DNA of 5,500 bases, taken from Lachnospiraceae bacterium. GTDB taxonomy: Bacteria > Bacillota > Clostridia > Lachnospirales > Lachnospiraceae. The position numbers and the translations under genes are program-made. The notes below the pieces were generated by a model. The model was not told where the DNA came from. It saw nothing but the letters and a program-made list of their open reading frames with translations, and did not search any database. Positions 1 to 5,090 of this stretch are shown in pieces; the first letter of the stretch is position 1, and each line of letters starts with the position of its first letter. The DNA lies in assembly GCA_009774345.1 (NCBI GenBank), contig VSNR01000235.1, forward strand, positions 1 through 5,500, written 5' to 3'.

Positions 1-233
1 TGTTAAATCTATGTAAATTTCCTCATTTCTGTATATTTTTGAACCAACTTATATGCCAGCATAACATCATTTTTGCAGACCAGATTCAAAACAGTAGGAT
101 AATTCTATCCTCCTTTGTCGCACCTTTTTCATACGATTACCAATAATAAGTCTACAAAAATGAAAAAACAGAGATTCTCTCGAACCTCCGCTTTCCAAAT
201 TGTTTTTTAGTTATATAGTAAATATCCTATTAT
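1..233. other. AT-rich non-coding left flank; probable element end
   Basis: No convincing gene is present in these 233 bases. The stretch is visibly richer in A+T than the genes to its right and follows the stop codon of the serine recombinase. In TndX/TnpX-type elements the recombinase gene usually lies next to one terminus, so the attachment site may lie here (inference). Visible structure: a 6-bp inverted repeat at 96-101/106-111, a short palindrome at 170-180, and a 7-bp inverted repeat at 218-237. The boundary with chromosomal DNA cannot be fixed from one sequence. Confidence 0.4.
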
Positions 234-237
234 TTAC
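218..237. repeat. 7-bp inverted repeat at the recombinase stop codon
   Basis: GTAAATA (218-224) and TATTTAC (231-237) are perfect inverted repeats around a 6-base centre, TCCTAT. The right arm contains the recombinase stop codon (234-236). Large serine recombinases bind imperfect inverted repeats flanking a central dinucleotide, so this could be part of an attachment site. It could also be a weak AU-rich hairpin at the mRNA 3' end. It lacks the GC stem and U-run of an intrinsic terminator. Confidence 0.35.
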
Positions 238-1880
238 AGTTCCCCGATAAAGTTATATGCAATCCGCACTTCCTGTGTCCTTACCCCGTCAATCTTCTCC
301 GGCTTGCCTATCAGTATGCGGTTAATCAGCCTGTTTAACACCGTTTCGTCAAGTTCCGTAATGGCGGCATACCTCTTTATTTCCTCCATGAACGTCCGCA
401 CATCGCCCTCTGAATGTTCCTCCTCACTGATAAGCGCCGCTATCTCCTGCATACGGTTCTGGTTGCTTTCCTGCTCCCTCTCCATTGCGTCCGTCAGCTT
501 CAGGAAACGCTTTTCCGTAAGTATCCCCTTTGCCTTGTCCGCATAAAGGCTGATAAAAGTATCATCTATCTCCTGATTGCGCCCTGCAAGGCTCTCATAT
601 TCCCTTTTAAGGCTGTCAGTGTCGGCAAGGTACTGTTTTTCCATCCTTCGGCTTAAACGCCCGTAAAACGCTTCCCTGTCCTTTAACGCCATTGCCGCAA
701 CTTCCTGTATGTCGGCAAGCACAAGATTGCATAAATCCCTCGCTTCGATTTTATGGCTTGTGCAGGCATTTTTACCCAAACGGTTATATGTCTGGCAGAT
801 ATAGTATGCCTTGTCTATCGGCTCACGTTCTTTCCCCGTCCTGCGGTCTTTGTCCGTCCTCCCGATTTTTTCATAACGTACCTGCATGGACTTCCCACAG
901 GTAGCACAGTAGACAATGCCATGAAAAATATTATAATATGGGCAGTTATTACCCTTCATAATCGGCGGTCTGCGGTCTATGAGCTGCTGTACCTTTTCCC
1001 ACTCCGCTTTGGGGATAATGGCTTCGTGGCAGTCCTCTATGACTTCCCTCTGCTCCCTCGGAATGATATTGTAGGTATTGGAGCGTATGCCCTTCTGGTG
1101 CGTCTTGCAGACAACATGTGCGCCCTTGTAAAATGGATTTCTCAAAATGGTTGATATGCGTGAGCCACTCCAAGCGTAATAATTCACATCACAGTCCGTT
1201 CCCGTCTGCATTCTTGTAATCGGTATTCGTTCCTCCATCAAAACCTTGCATATTTTCATGTTCCCAAACCCGTCAAGCGCAAGGTCATATATCCGCCTGA
1301 TAATCGACGCAGTTTCCGGATCAATGATAAGGTGTCCGTTATCGTCCGGATCACGCATCAGACCAAGCGGCGGCTGCCCTCCGCAGAATTTCCCCTGCCT
1401 TGAGCGTGTCATGCGCCCCGCAAGCACCTTTTTTGAAATATCCCGGCTGTACATATCGTTCAGGATATTCTTAAACGGCGCAATATCCATTTCCTGCTTG
1501 TTCACGCTGTCATAATTGTCCGTAATGGCTATGTAACGTACATTGTGTTTTGGAAAGAACACTTCCATGTAGCTGCCGGACTCAATATAGTTGCGCCCAA
1601 GCCTTGAAAGGTCTTTGGTAATCACGCAGCTTATCTTTCCTGCTTCAATATCACTTATCATACGCCGAAATGCTGGACGGTTGAAGTTCCGCCCTGTGAA
1701 ACCATCGTCCACATAATACTCGCAGTTGAACATGCCGTTCTTTTCTGCATAATCTTTCAGCAGTAATTTTTGATTGCTGATACTCATGCTCTCGTTGTCT
1801 TTGCCGTCTTCAAGGGATAAGCGGCAGTAGAGGGCAGTAAGTAATGGACCGGTAATCTTAGAATTGTTTTTCCTGTTCAT
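234..1880 (-). CDS. Large serine recombinase (TndX/TnpX-type integrase/excisionase)
   Basis: A site-specific recombinase that would cut and rejoin DNA through a phosphoserine link to excise and insert the element. The 548 residues are close in length to TndX of Tn5397. Order of domains: an N-terminal resolvase domain with the nucleophile Ser22 in YCRLS, DDGFTGRNFNRP at 58-69 and the catalytic-arginine segment KDLSRLGRN at 89-97; a recombinase domain from about 165, including the GGQPPLG turn and SGSRISTILRNPFYKG at 239-254; a zinc ribbon with Cys326, Cys329, Cys363 and Cys374; a charged coiled-coil stretch at about 400-495; and a C-terminal DUF4368-like tail ending AYNFIGEL. The start at 1880 has AAAGGAGAG a few bases upstream. 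It is the last gene of the leftward block, 62 bp after the small protein, with its own candidate promoter. All key residues are present and the frame is intact, so it is probably active. Confidence 0.95.
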   Translation of the reverse strand: MNRKNNSKITGPLLTALYCRLSLEDGKDNESMSISNQKLLLKDYAEKNGMFNCEYYVDDGFTGRNFNRPAFRRMISDIEAGKISCVITKDLSRLGRNYIESGSYMEVFFPKHNVRYIAITDNYDSVNKQEMDIAPFKNILNDMYSRDISKKVLAGRMTRSRQGKFCGGQPPLGLMRDPDDNGHLIIDPETASIIRRIYDLALDGFGNMKICKVLMEERIPITRMQTGTDCDVNYYAWSGSRISTILRNPFYKGAHVVCKTHQKGIRSNTYNIIPREQREVIEDCHEAIIPKAEWEKVQQLIDRRPPIMKGNNCPYYNIFHGIVYCATCGKSMQVRYEKIGRTDKDRRTGKEREPIDKAYYICQTYNRLGKNACTSHKIEARDLCNLVLADIQEVAAMALKDREAFYGRLSRRMEKQYLADTDSLKREYESLAGRNQEIDDTFISLYADKAKGILTEKRFLKLTDAMEREQESNQNRMQEIAALISEEEHSEGDVRTFMEEIKRYAAITELDETVLNRLINRILIGKPEKIDGVRTQEVRIAYNFIGEL

Positions 1881-1914
1881 AGGTTCTCTCCTTTATGAAC
1901 AGGGACACGATACC

Positions 1915-1946
1915 ATTATATTACCATGCCCCCGTTTTAATTTCAA
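1915..1946 (-). promoter_or_regulatory. Candidate promoter of the serine recombinase
   Basis: Reading the minus strand, TTGAAA (1946-1941, 5 of 6 matches to the -35 consensus) is followed after 17 bases by TAATAT (1923-1918). A perfect TATAAT overlaps it at 1920-1915, with a 20-base spacing. The -35 overlaps the stop codon of the preceding small gene. Transcription would begin about 30 bases before the recombinase start codon. This would let the recombinase be expressed independently of the replication genes. The call rests on sequence match alone. Confidence 0.45.
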
Positions 1947-2146
1947 CATATTTTTCCAGGACTTGCCTGCCCCTTATTCAAAAAATGCGCCGCATTCCTT
2001 GAAATGTGTTCCTCCGTCTTTTTCTCTATAAGATGTTCAAAGGCTTCCTGCATGGTCTGCGTGCCGCCAAACTCCCTCGTCACAACAAACCTTGTCTGCG
2101 CCTTTTTCCCTTTTTTGTCCGTTTTCATTTCCCTGTCCATAATCAT
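1943..2146 (-). CDS. Small basic protein of the element, function unknown
   Basis: A 67-residue protein with a lysine-rich start (KTDKKGKKAQ at 8-17), then RFVVTREFGGTQTMQEAFEHLIEKK (first half at 19-32, predicted helix at about 31-44), and no membrane segment or cysteine motif. Small proteins with a short beta stretch ending in T-x-x-M-x-x-A are common next to the recombinase in Firmicute conjugative elements, and some are labelled TnpW-like; I cannot assign this one firmly. Its start ATG overlaps the stop of the ATPase gene as ATGA, preceded by a GAGGGGG site, so translation is probably coupled to that gene. An in-frame ATG two codons later is a possible alternative start. Its position between the replication genes and the recombinase suggests a small accessory or DNA-binding role (inference). 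Confidence 0.7.
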   Translation of the reverse strand: MIMDREMKTDKKGKKAQTRFVVTREFGGTQTMQEAFEHLIEKKTEEHISRNAAHFLNKGQASPGKIC

Positions 2147-3012
2147 AAATCTGCCCCCTCAGCCTGCACCGTCTTATTCTCCATCATCAGTTCTTTAAGG
2201 CGTTCCTTTTTCTGCTGTGCCGCTACCCTGCGGAAATCATCTCCCATAAAGCGGACAGGCGTACACATCTCAAGCAGCCTGCCATAAATGCGTGCGTGGG
2301 GAACGTCCTCCGAGTTTTTTAGCTGCTCCGGCGTGAGGTTCGTCGTTGCAATTAACGGTTTTTTGCTGATATACCTGCTGTCAATCACGTTGTATACCTG
2401 TTCCAGCCCGTATTCCGTACCCCTCTCCATGCCGAAATCATCAAGGATAAGCAGGGGATAGGAGCAGAGCCTTACAATGTACTCATTTCTGTTTTCCGAG
2501 CCATAAAAAAGGTTGTTGAGTATCGTTGCAAAGTTCGTCATACAGACAGGTATTTCCCTCTCCATAAGGGCATTTGCGATACAGCCTGCAAAATAACTTT
2601 TCCCCGATCCGACATTCCCCCACAAGACCAGCCCGTGGTTCTCCGCTTTCATCTGCTCCCACAGCTCCACATAAGAGTGTGCTTTTTCCATCTGCGGGCA
2701 CTTCCCGTTGTCGTTTTGAAAAGTCCAGTTCCGCATCGCCGGATTGGAAAAACCTTCCCGTTTCAGACGCTCCACTTCGGCATTGTGCTTTTCGTCCGCA
2801 TCCCTCTTTTCCAGCTTTTCACGCTCTGCCCTGCGGCAGTCGCATTCAGACGGGTGCCGGTCACGACCAAACAGAGCCTTGCCTTTAGGAAAATATGCTT
2901 CTTTAGGCTTGTGGCATTTCCCACAGTGCAGCAGCCCGTCCTCCCCCATGTAATCCTCTGGCTCCGGCGTGGTGTCCATCATCTGTAAAATTGTGTCGGT
3001 CAAACCGTTCAT
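2143..3012 (-). CDS. DnaC/IstB-like AAA+ ATPase, probable helicase loader
   Basis: A 289-residue ATPase expected to load the host replicative helicase at the element's origin, working with the initiator encoded just upstream. The N-terminus has a probable zinc site, Cys30-x2-Cys33 with Cys57-x-Cys59, followed by a charged helix (about 60-87). The AAA+ core begins near 120: Walker A GNVGSGKS at 132-139, Walker B LLILDDFG at 187-194, sensor-1 TTN at 223-225, and a conserved arginine segment ARIYGRLLEMC at 240-250. This is the DnaC/DnaI architecture; IstB transposition ATPases are related, but no IstA-type transposase is nearby. The start at 3012 has GAGGAGG upstream and overlaps the initiator stop as ATGA; the gene ends in another ATGA overlap with the small protein. 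The three are therefore probably one translationally coupled unit. Confidence 0.9.
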   Translation of the reverse strand: MNGLTDTILQMMDTTPEPEDYMGEDGLLHCGKCHKPKEAYFPKGKALFGRDRHPSECDCRRAEREKLEKRDADEKHNAEVERLKREGFSNPAMRNWTFQNDNGKCPQMEKAHSYVELWEQMKAENHGLVLWGNVGSGKSYFAGCIANALMEREIPVCMTNFATILNNLFYGSENRNEYIVRLCSYPLLILDDFGMERGTEYGLEQVYNVIDSRYISKKPLIATTNLTPEQLKNSEDVPHARIYGRLLEMCTPVRFMGDDFRRVAAQQKKERLKELMMENKTVQAEGADL

Positions 3013-3788
3013 AAGCTGTCCTCCTCACTGTATGAATAATCGGGCATTCCCTTTTTCAGTGCATTTCCTGTGGTTGCTGCCTTTTCAGCGTCCTCCTGCG
3101 CCCATTTATAAATCGTGGCGACATGGTTATGGTACTGTTTCCCGCTTGAAGCAATATGTACGGATAAGCGGTCAATGTAATATTCCCATTTGCCGGGCAG
3201 TTCTGTTTTCAAAGCATCAAGTTCCGCATCAGAGAGGAAAATATTATGGAATCTCCCATAAGCGGCGGGGGCGGGCGTGTCTTTCTCTCCCTCTCCCTCT
3301 TTCTCTATCTCTTTATCTCTCTCTATCTCTAACTCTCTCTCTACGCGGCAAATCTGTTTCAGGTTGTTGCAGCCTGTTTCATTTGTGTTGCATTGCAACA
3401 CTTTCTGTCCAAGCGCAAGCTGTTTTTTCCGTTCCCTGCACTCCCTTGAACGTATGGTTGACGCTGTTTCCGAGCCGATGATTGTCGGCACTTCTGTGAG
3501 CTGGTACTCGTCATCATCACCAATCTCTATCAGCCCGTGCCGCTGTAAAAATGCAAGCGTCAGCTTCACGTTTTCTGCGTCCTCGTCAAGCGCAAGGGCA
3601 ATCTCTGAAGCGAAGTTGTCCTCCACACCCTCAAAGTAAAGTTTCCCCTCGTCCTTTAACGACAGCAGCATCATTTTCAGATAGATAATTGTGTGCGTAT
3701 CACCGCCCGCTATGGAGCGCAGCTTCTTGATGCGCTTGTCTGAAAACCAGTCCGCTTTCAGTTTCAGCCAGTAATATCTCTTTGCCAT
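3009..3788 (-). CDS. Replication initiator, phage replisome organizer type
   Basis: A 259-residue protein expected to bind the element's origin and recruit the helicase loader. The N-terminal domain (about 1-120) starts MAKRYYWLKLKADWF and continues with the winged-helix pattern of phage replisome organizers, including LTLAFLQRHGLIEI at 76-89 and RSRECRERKK at 113-122. A polar linker (about 123-172) runs through CNTNETGCNNLKQ and then an almost purely charged ERELEIERDKEIEKEGEGEKD. The C-terminal domain (about 177-240) has FLSDAELDAL and YHNHVATIYKWAQEDAEK, the DnaD-like tail typical of such initiators. The start at 3788 has GAGGAGGT 5 bases upstream. The linker-coding DNA holds phased repeats and a GA-rich tract that may be the origin itself. 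Plasmid or phage-like replication within an integrated element is known for several Firmicute conjugative elements. Confidence 0.88.
   Translation of the reverse strand: MAKRYYWLKLKADWFSDKRIKKLRSIAGGDTHTIIYLKMMLLSLKDEGKLYFEGVEDNFASEIALALDEDAENVKLTLAFLQRHGLIEIGDDDEYQLTEVPTIIGSETASTIRSRECRERKKQLALGQKVLQCNTNETGCNNLKQICRVERELEIERDKEIEKEGEGEKDTPAPAAYGRFHNIFLSDAELDALKTELPGKWEYYIDRLSVHIASSGKQYHNHVATIYKWAQEDAEKAATTGNALKKGMPDYSYSEEDSL
3281..3343. repeat. Purine/pyrimidine tract (GA-rich on the coding strand)
   Basis: About 63 bases are almost entirely pyrimidines on the plus strand, built of CTCTCC, TCTCTAT and CTCTCTCT units, and purines on the coding strand. It encodes the charged linker of the initiator (about residues 148-169). 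Such tracts can slip during replication, and lengths that are not multiples of three would disrupt the C-terminal domain. Next to the phased repeats at 3354-3401 it might serve as an easily opened or structured part of an origin (inference). Confidence 0.8.
3354..3401. repeat. Phased iteron-like repeats inside the initiator gene; candidate replication origin
   Basis: TGTTKCA occurs at 3355-3361 (TGTTTCA), 3365-3371 (TGTTGCA), 3375-3381 (TGTTTCA) and 3386-3392 (TGTTGCA), spaced 10, 10 and 11 bases, about one helical turn each. A fifth, inverted copy (TGCAACA, 3394-3400) forms an 8-bp palindrome with the fourth around one central base (3385-3401). The array can also be read as two copies of a 20-21 bp unit, CTGTTTCA-n3/4-TGTTGCA. 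In the coding frame the motif TGAAACAG is read once as N-E-T-G and once as L-K-Q, so the DNA is conserved across a one-base frame shift. Phage initiator genes such as lambda O carry their origin iterons internally, which supports this reading by analogy. Confidence 0.55.
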
Positions 3789-3806
3789 AAATACCTCCTC
3801 AAACGC

Positions 3807-3853
3807 ACAAAAAGGACAGCCCAGACTTTTTCCATAAGTCTGTGACTGCCCTT
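3807..3853 (-). terminator. Terminator-like hairpin in the initiator leader, possible attenuator
   Basis: On the minus strand an 8-bp stem (3853-3846 with 3819-3812, one G-U pair) and an inner perfect 6-bp stem (3841-3836 with 3828-3823) surround a 7-base loop. The hairpin is followed at once by a run of five T. This is the form of an intrinsic terminator. It sits only about 10 bases before the GAGGAGGT ribosome site of the initiator, so it would stop transcripts arriving from the HTH genes or from a leader promoter unless it is prevented from folding. I see no strong promoter between it and the start codon. Confidence 0.55.
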
Positions 3854-3894
3854 GCGCTGTGTTAATGAAAAATAATTCAAAATCCCTTGAAAAC

Positions 3895-3926
3895 TTTCTG
3901 CAAACAATCGGGAAAGATTGCAGAAA
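3895..3926. repeat. 9-bp dyad in the initiator leader
   Basis: TTTCTGCAA (3895-3903) and TTGCAGAAA (3918-3926) are perfect inverted repeats with a 14-base spacer. An alternative fold pairs CTGC/GCAG and AATC/GATT around GGGAAA. The dyad lies 42 bases upstream of the terminator-like hairpin and downstream of the HTH gene in the direction of transcription. It may be an operator or an RNA structure involved in choosing termination or read-through. The rest of the 3789-3977 gap is AT-rich, with no good promoter. Confidence 0.5.
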
Positions 3927-3977
3927 TATATATTGGATTATGTATTCAGTTTTTAGTGTCAGCGTTCAAATGCCGCC

Positions 3978-4307
3978 TTAAATTTTCAGCTTGTCCGCAC
4001 CATATTTGCGAATGATACGGAAAAGAATTTCTTTCTCTTTCCCCTCTGCTTTATCATATAAGCTGCATAAGGTTTTCTGTTCCGTCAGCGTGAGGGTATT
4101 GGTATAAGGCTTGTAATTTTCCGTGATGAAAACCCCGCCGCCCTCGCCCGGCTTTGTGTAGACAGGGTAATCAAAAGACAGTGCGATAACGTCATTCATT
4201 ATCGTGCGCCTTGAAACATCCAATTCCCATGCAAGCTCCCTCATTGTCGTATGCCCCCTGGCGGATAAAATGCTGATGATTTCCATTCTCCGGTGTGCAG
4301 TGTCCAT
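3978..4307 (-). CDS. Short HTH regulator, WYL-family N-terminal module (second of a tandem pair)
   Basis: A 109-residue predicted DNA-binding protein. The N-terminus (5-44) is an HTH_11/DeoR-type helix-turn-helix, with TTMRELAWELDVSRRTIMNDV at about 20-40 as scaffold and recognition helices. A wing follows (PVYTKPGEGGGVFIT, 48-62), then a linker and a C-terminal helical part beginning LTLTEQKTL (72-80) and ending RIIRKYG. This matches the first part of WYL-domain regulators, but the WYL ligand-binding domain is missing; the gene ends cleanly, so this is a compact form rather than a visible frameshift. It follows its paralogue after 20 bases, with a GGGAGGT site before the ATG at 4307, so the two form an operon. 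A role in controlling replication or transfer genes is inferred from position. Confidence 0.78.
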   Translation of the reverse strand: MDTAHRRMEIISILSARGHTTMRELAWELDVSRRTIMNDVIALSFDYPVYTKPGEGGGVFITENYKPYTNTLTLTEQKTLCSLYDKAEGKEKEILFRIIRKYGADKLKI

Positions 4308-4327
4308 GCCGCACCTCCCGTCATTTT

Positions 4328-4666
4328 CTATGTAAAACTTCCGCAGTACGGTCCAAATTCATGTATGATTGACAGGACAATCTTCCTGTCATCTGAACCA
4401 CAGGTCACAGCAACTTTTTCCAAACATTCCAACTGTTCCTGCGTGAGCGAGTTCTGGTGCTGCGACACACCGCCCGCAAGGTAATAACCGCCGTCATATC
4501 CCTGCCGTGTAACCACGGGCAGTTCTTCGCCGATGATGTCAAAATCCCTGCGGATTGCTTTCCTGCCGACATGGTATATCTTCATTAATTCCGTTGTAGT
4601 CAGCTTTTTCCCCGACAGCAGCATATACTCAATCTCACGCCGCCGCTGGAATGTATTGTCCTTCAT
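4328..4666 (-). CDS. Short HTH regulator, WYL-family N-terminal module (first of a tandem pair)
   Basis: A 112-residue predicted DNA-binding protein. The helix-turn-helix lies at about 6-45 (LTTTELMKIYHVGRKAIRRDF at 22-42), followed by a wing LPVVTRQGYDGGYYLAGG (49-66) and a C-terminal helical part SLTQEQLECLEKV with a closing IVLSIIHEFG (96-105). It aligns end to end with the downstream protein: HTH, PV-x-T-x2-G-x2-GG wing, LT-x-EQ helix, II-x2-[YF]G end. No WYL effector domain is present. The start at 4666 has GGAGGAGGTG 6 bases upstream, one of the strongest ribosome sites in the window. It is the first gene of the leftward block, divergent from mobC across a hairpin-rich region, and may bind there to repress one or both directions (inference). 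Confidence 0.78.
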   Translation of the reverse strand: MKDNTFQRRREIEYMLLSGKKLTTTELMKIYHVGRKAIRRDFDIIGEELPVVTRQGYDGGYYLAGGVSQHQNSLTQEQLECLEKVAVTCGSDDRKIVLSIIHEFGPYCGSFT

Positions 4667-4702
4667 GTTTCACCTCCTCCCTCTGTTTAATTCCCTGTGG
4701 TT

Positions 4703-4745
4703 ATTATAAAAAAAGTAATATTCCCTCTATGGCTACATTCTTCAA
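4703..4745 (-). promoter_or_regulatory. Candidate promoter of the HTH operon
   Basis: On the minus strand TTGAAG (4745-4740) is followed after 17 bases by AATATT (4722-4717), 4 of 6 matches each. A perfect TATAAT lies further on at 4708-4703 but without a recognisable -35. Either would start transcription shortly before the ribosome site of the first HTH gene. The 16-bp inverted repeat lies about 35-100 bases upstream of this -35, where a regulator could act. Confidence 0.35.
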
Positions 4746-4778
4746 AAAAGTTTGGTTATTTTTTCAAAAATGGTAAAA

Positions 4779-4842
4779 GTTATACCGACTTTTTTTGAAC
4801 AAATCCCGTATTTATCAGCGTTGCCGAAAAAGTCGGTATAAC
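4779..4842. repeat. 16-bp perfect inverted repeat
   Basis: The arms GTTATACCGACTTTTT (4779-4794) and its exact reverse complement (4827-4842) are separated by 32 bases. Each arm ends in a TATAAC-like hexamer on one strand or the other. A 16-bp perfect match is very unlikely by chance. It could be a paired operator for the neighbouring HTH proteins, a relaxosome or replication site, or a cruciform-forming element. The sequence alone does not decide. Confidence 0.85.
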
Positions 4843-4879
4843 GTCATAGCAAGCACTGCCTGTGTTCCCTCACAGACTG

Positions 4880-4920
4880 ATTTTTTCCAATTTTCCAAAT
4901 GACGGAAACTTGGAAAAAAT
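4880..4920. repeat. Long hairpin, part of the candidate oriT
   Basis: An outer perfect 11-bp stem (4880-4890 with 4910-4920, ATTTTTTCCAA type), one mismatch, and an inner 5-bp stem (TTTCC 4892-4896 with GGAAA 4904-4908) enclose a 7-base loop. It has no T-run after the stem in either direction that would make it a terminator. Inverted repeats of this kind beside a nick region are typical recognition sites for relaxosome proteins, and mobC starts 170 bases away. Confidence 0.8.
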
Positions 4921-4925
4921 GCTTG

Positions 4926-4960
4926 TAGGGGGAAGTTTCCCCCTAGCCCCCTCTGCGCTC
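4926..4960 (+). other. G/C-run palindrome and C-rich flank, candidate nick region of oriT
   Basis: TAGGGGGAA and TTCCCCCTA (4926-4934 and 4937-4945) form a near-perfect 20-bp palindrome around a central GT. It is followed by GCCCCCTCTGCGCTC, which repeats the CCCCCT half. The run of G and C stands out in an otherwise AT-rich gap. A palindrome followed by a short conserved single-stranded stretch upstream of mobC is the usual form of a MOBP-type oriT. The nick position is not identifiable here. Confidence 0.5.
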
Positions 4961-5020
4961 AAAAATCCATGAAATGCCCTGCTGGAATTTCTCATTTTTT
5001 CACTCATTTTTCTGCACAAA

Positions 5021-5055
5021 TATCCCCCATAACGGGATAGAAGATTGTGTAAAAT
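5021..5055 (+). promoter_or_regulatory. Inverted repeat and weak -10 upstream of mobC
   Basis: TATCCC (5021-5026) and GGGATA (5034-5039) form a 6-bp inverted repeat with a 7-base spacer. TAAAAT at 5050-5055 resembles a -10 box, but no -35 is visible; the expected position falls inside the inverted repeat. This would suit a promoter controlled by a protein bound at the repeat, for example MobC or a relaxase repressing its own operon (inference). Confidence 0.3.
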
Positions 5056-5090
5056 ACTTTCATCAATCCATTACAGAAAGGACACTAAAA

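Larger units (their letters stand above)
4667..5090. other. 424-bp divergent non-coding region with many inverted repeats; probable oriT region
   Basis: This gap separates the leftward HTH operon from rightward mobC and contains no credible gene. It holds, in order: a promoter for the HTH operon; A/T-rich TTCAAAAA repeats at 4741-4748 and 4763-4770, with an inverted copy at 4792-4799; a 16-bp inverted repeat (4779-4842); a small CTGTG/CACAG repeat (4860-4875); a long hairpin (4880-4920); a G/C-run palindrome (4926-4945); and a TATCCC/GGGATA repeat (5021-5039). MobC-type accessory genes normally sit beside oriT, so a transfer origin is expected here. Confidence 0.6.

Noticed and set aside
9..104. 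Open minus-strand frame of about 31 codons in the left flank
   Set aside because: Too short to identify and without a supported start; it could be a host gene remnant but nothing shows it.
108..117. Perfect Shine-Dalgarno-like AAAGGAGG on the minus strand
   Set aside because: No ATG, GTG or TTG lies at a usable distance; the nearest, TTG, is about 20 bases on and opens a frame of about 25 codons with no recognisable character.
170..187. GGTTCGAG on the minus strand, resembling a tRNA T-loop
   Set aside because: The flanking bases do not form a T-stem, and no acceptor or anticodon arm is found.
2574..2988. Long plus-strand open frames opposite the ATPase and the other minus-strand genes
   Set aside because: They lie antisense to a well-supported gene, lack ribosome sites and have no family motifs.
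3281..3401. Repetitive stretch as a CRISPR array
   Set aside because: The units are 7-21 bases without unique spacers of constant length, and they lie inside a coding region.
3764..3835. 23-codon minus-strand frame in the initiator leader, possible leader peptide
   Set aside because: There is no ribosome site before its ATG, and it runs into the initiator start in another frame, so it is probably incidental to the hairpin.
4974..5090. In-frame upstream extension of mobC from ATG 4974
   Set aside because: No ribosome site, a Phe/Cys-rich translation unlike MobC, and overlap with the 5021-5039 inverted repeat; the 5091 start is clearly better supported.
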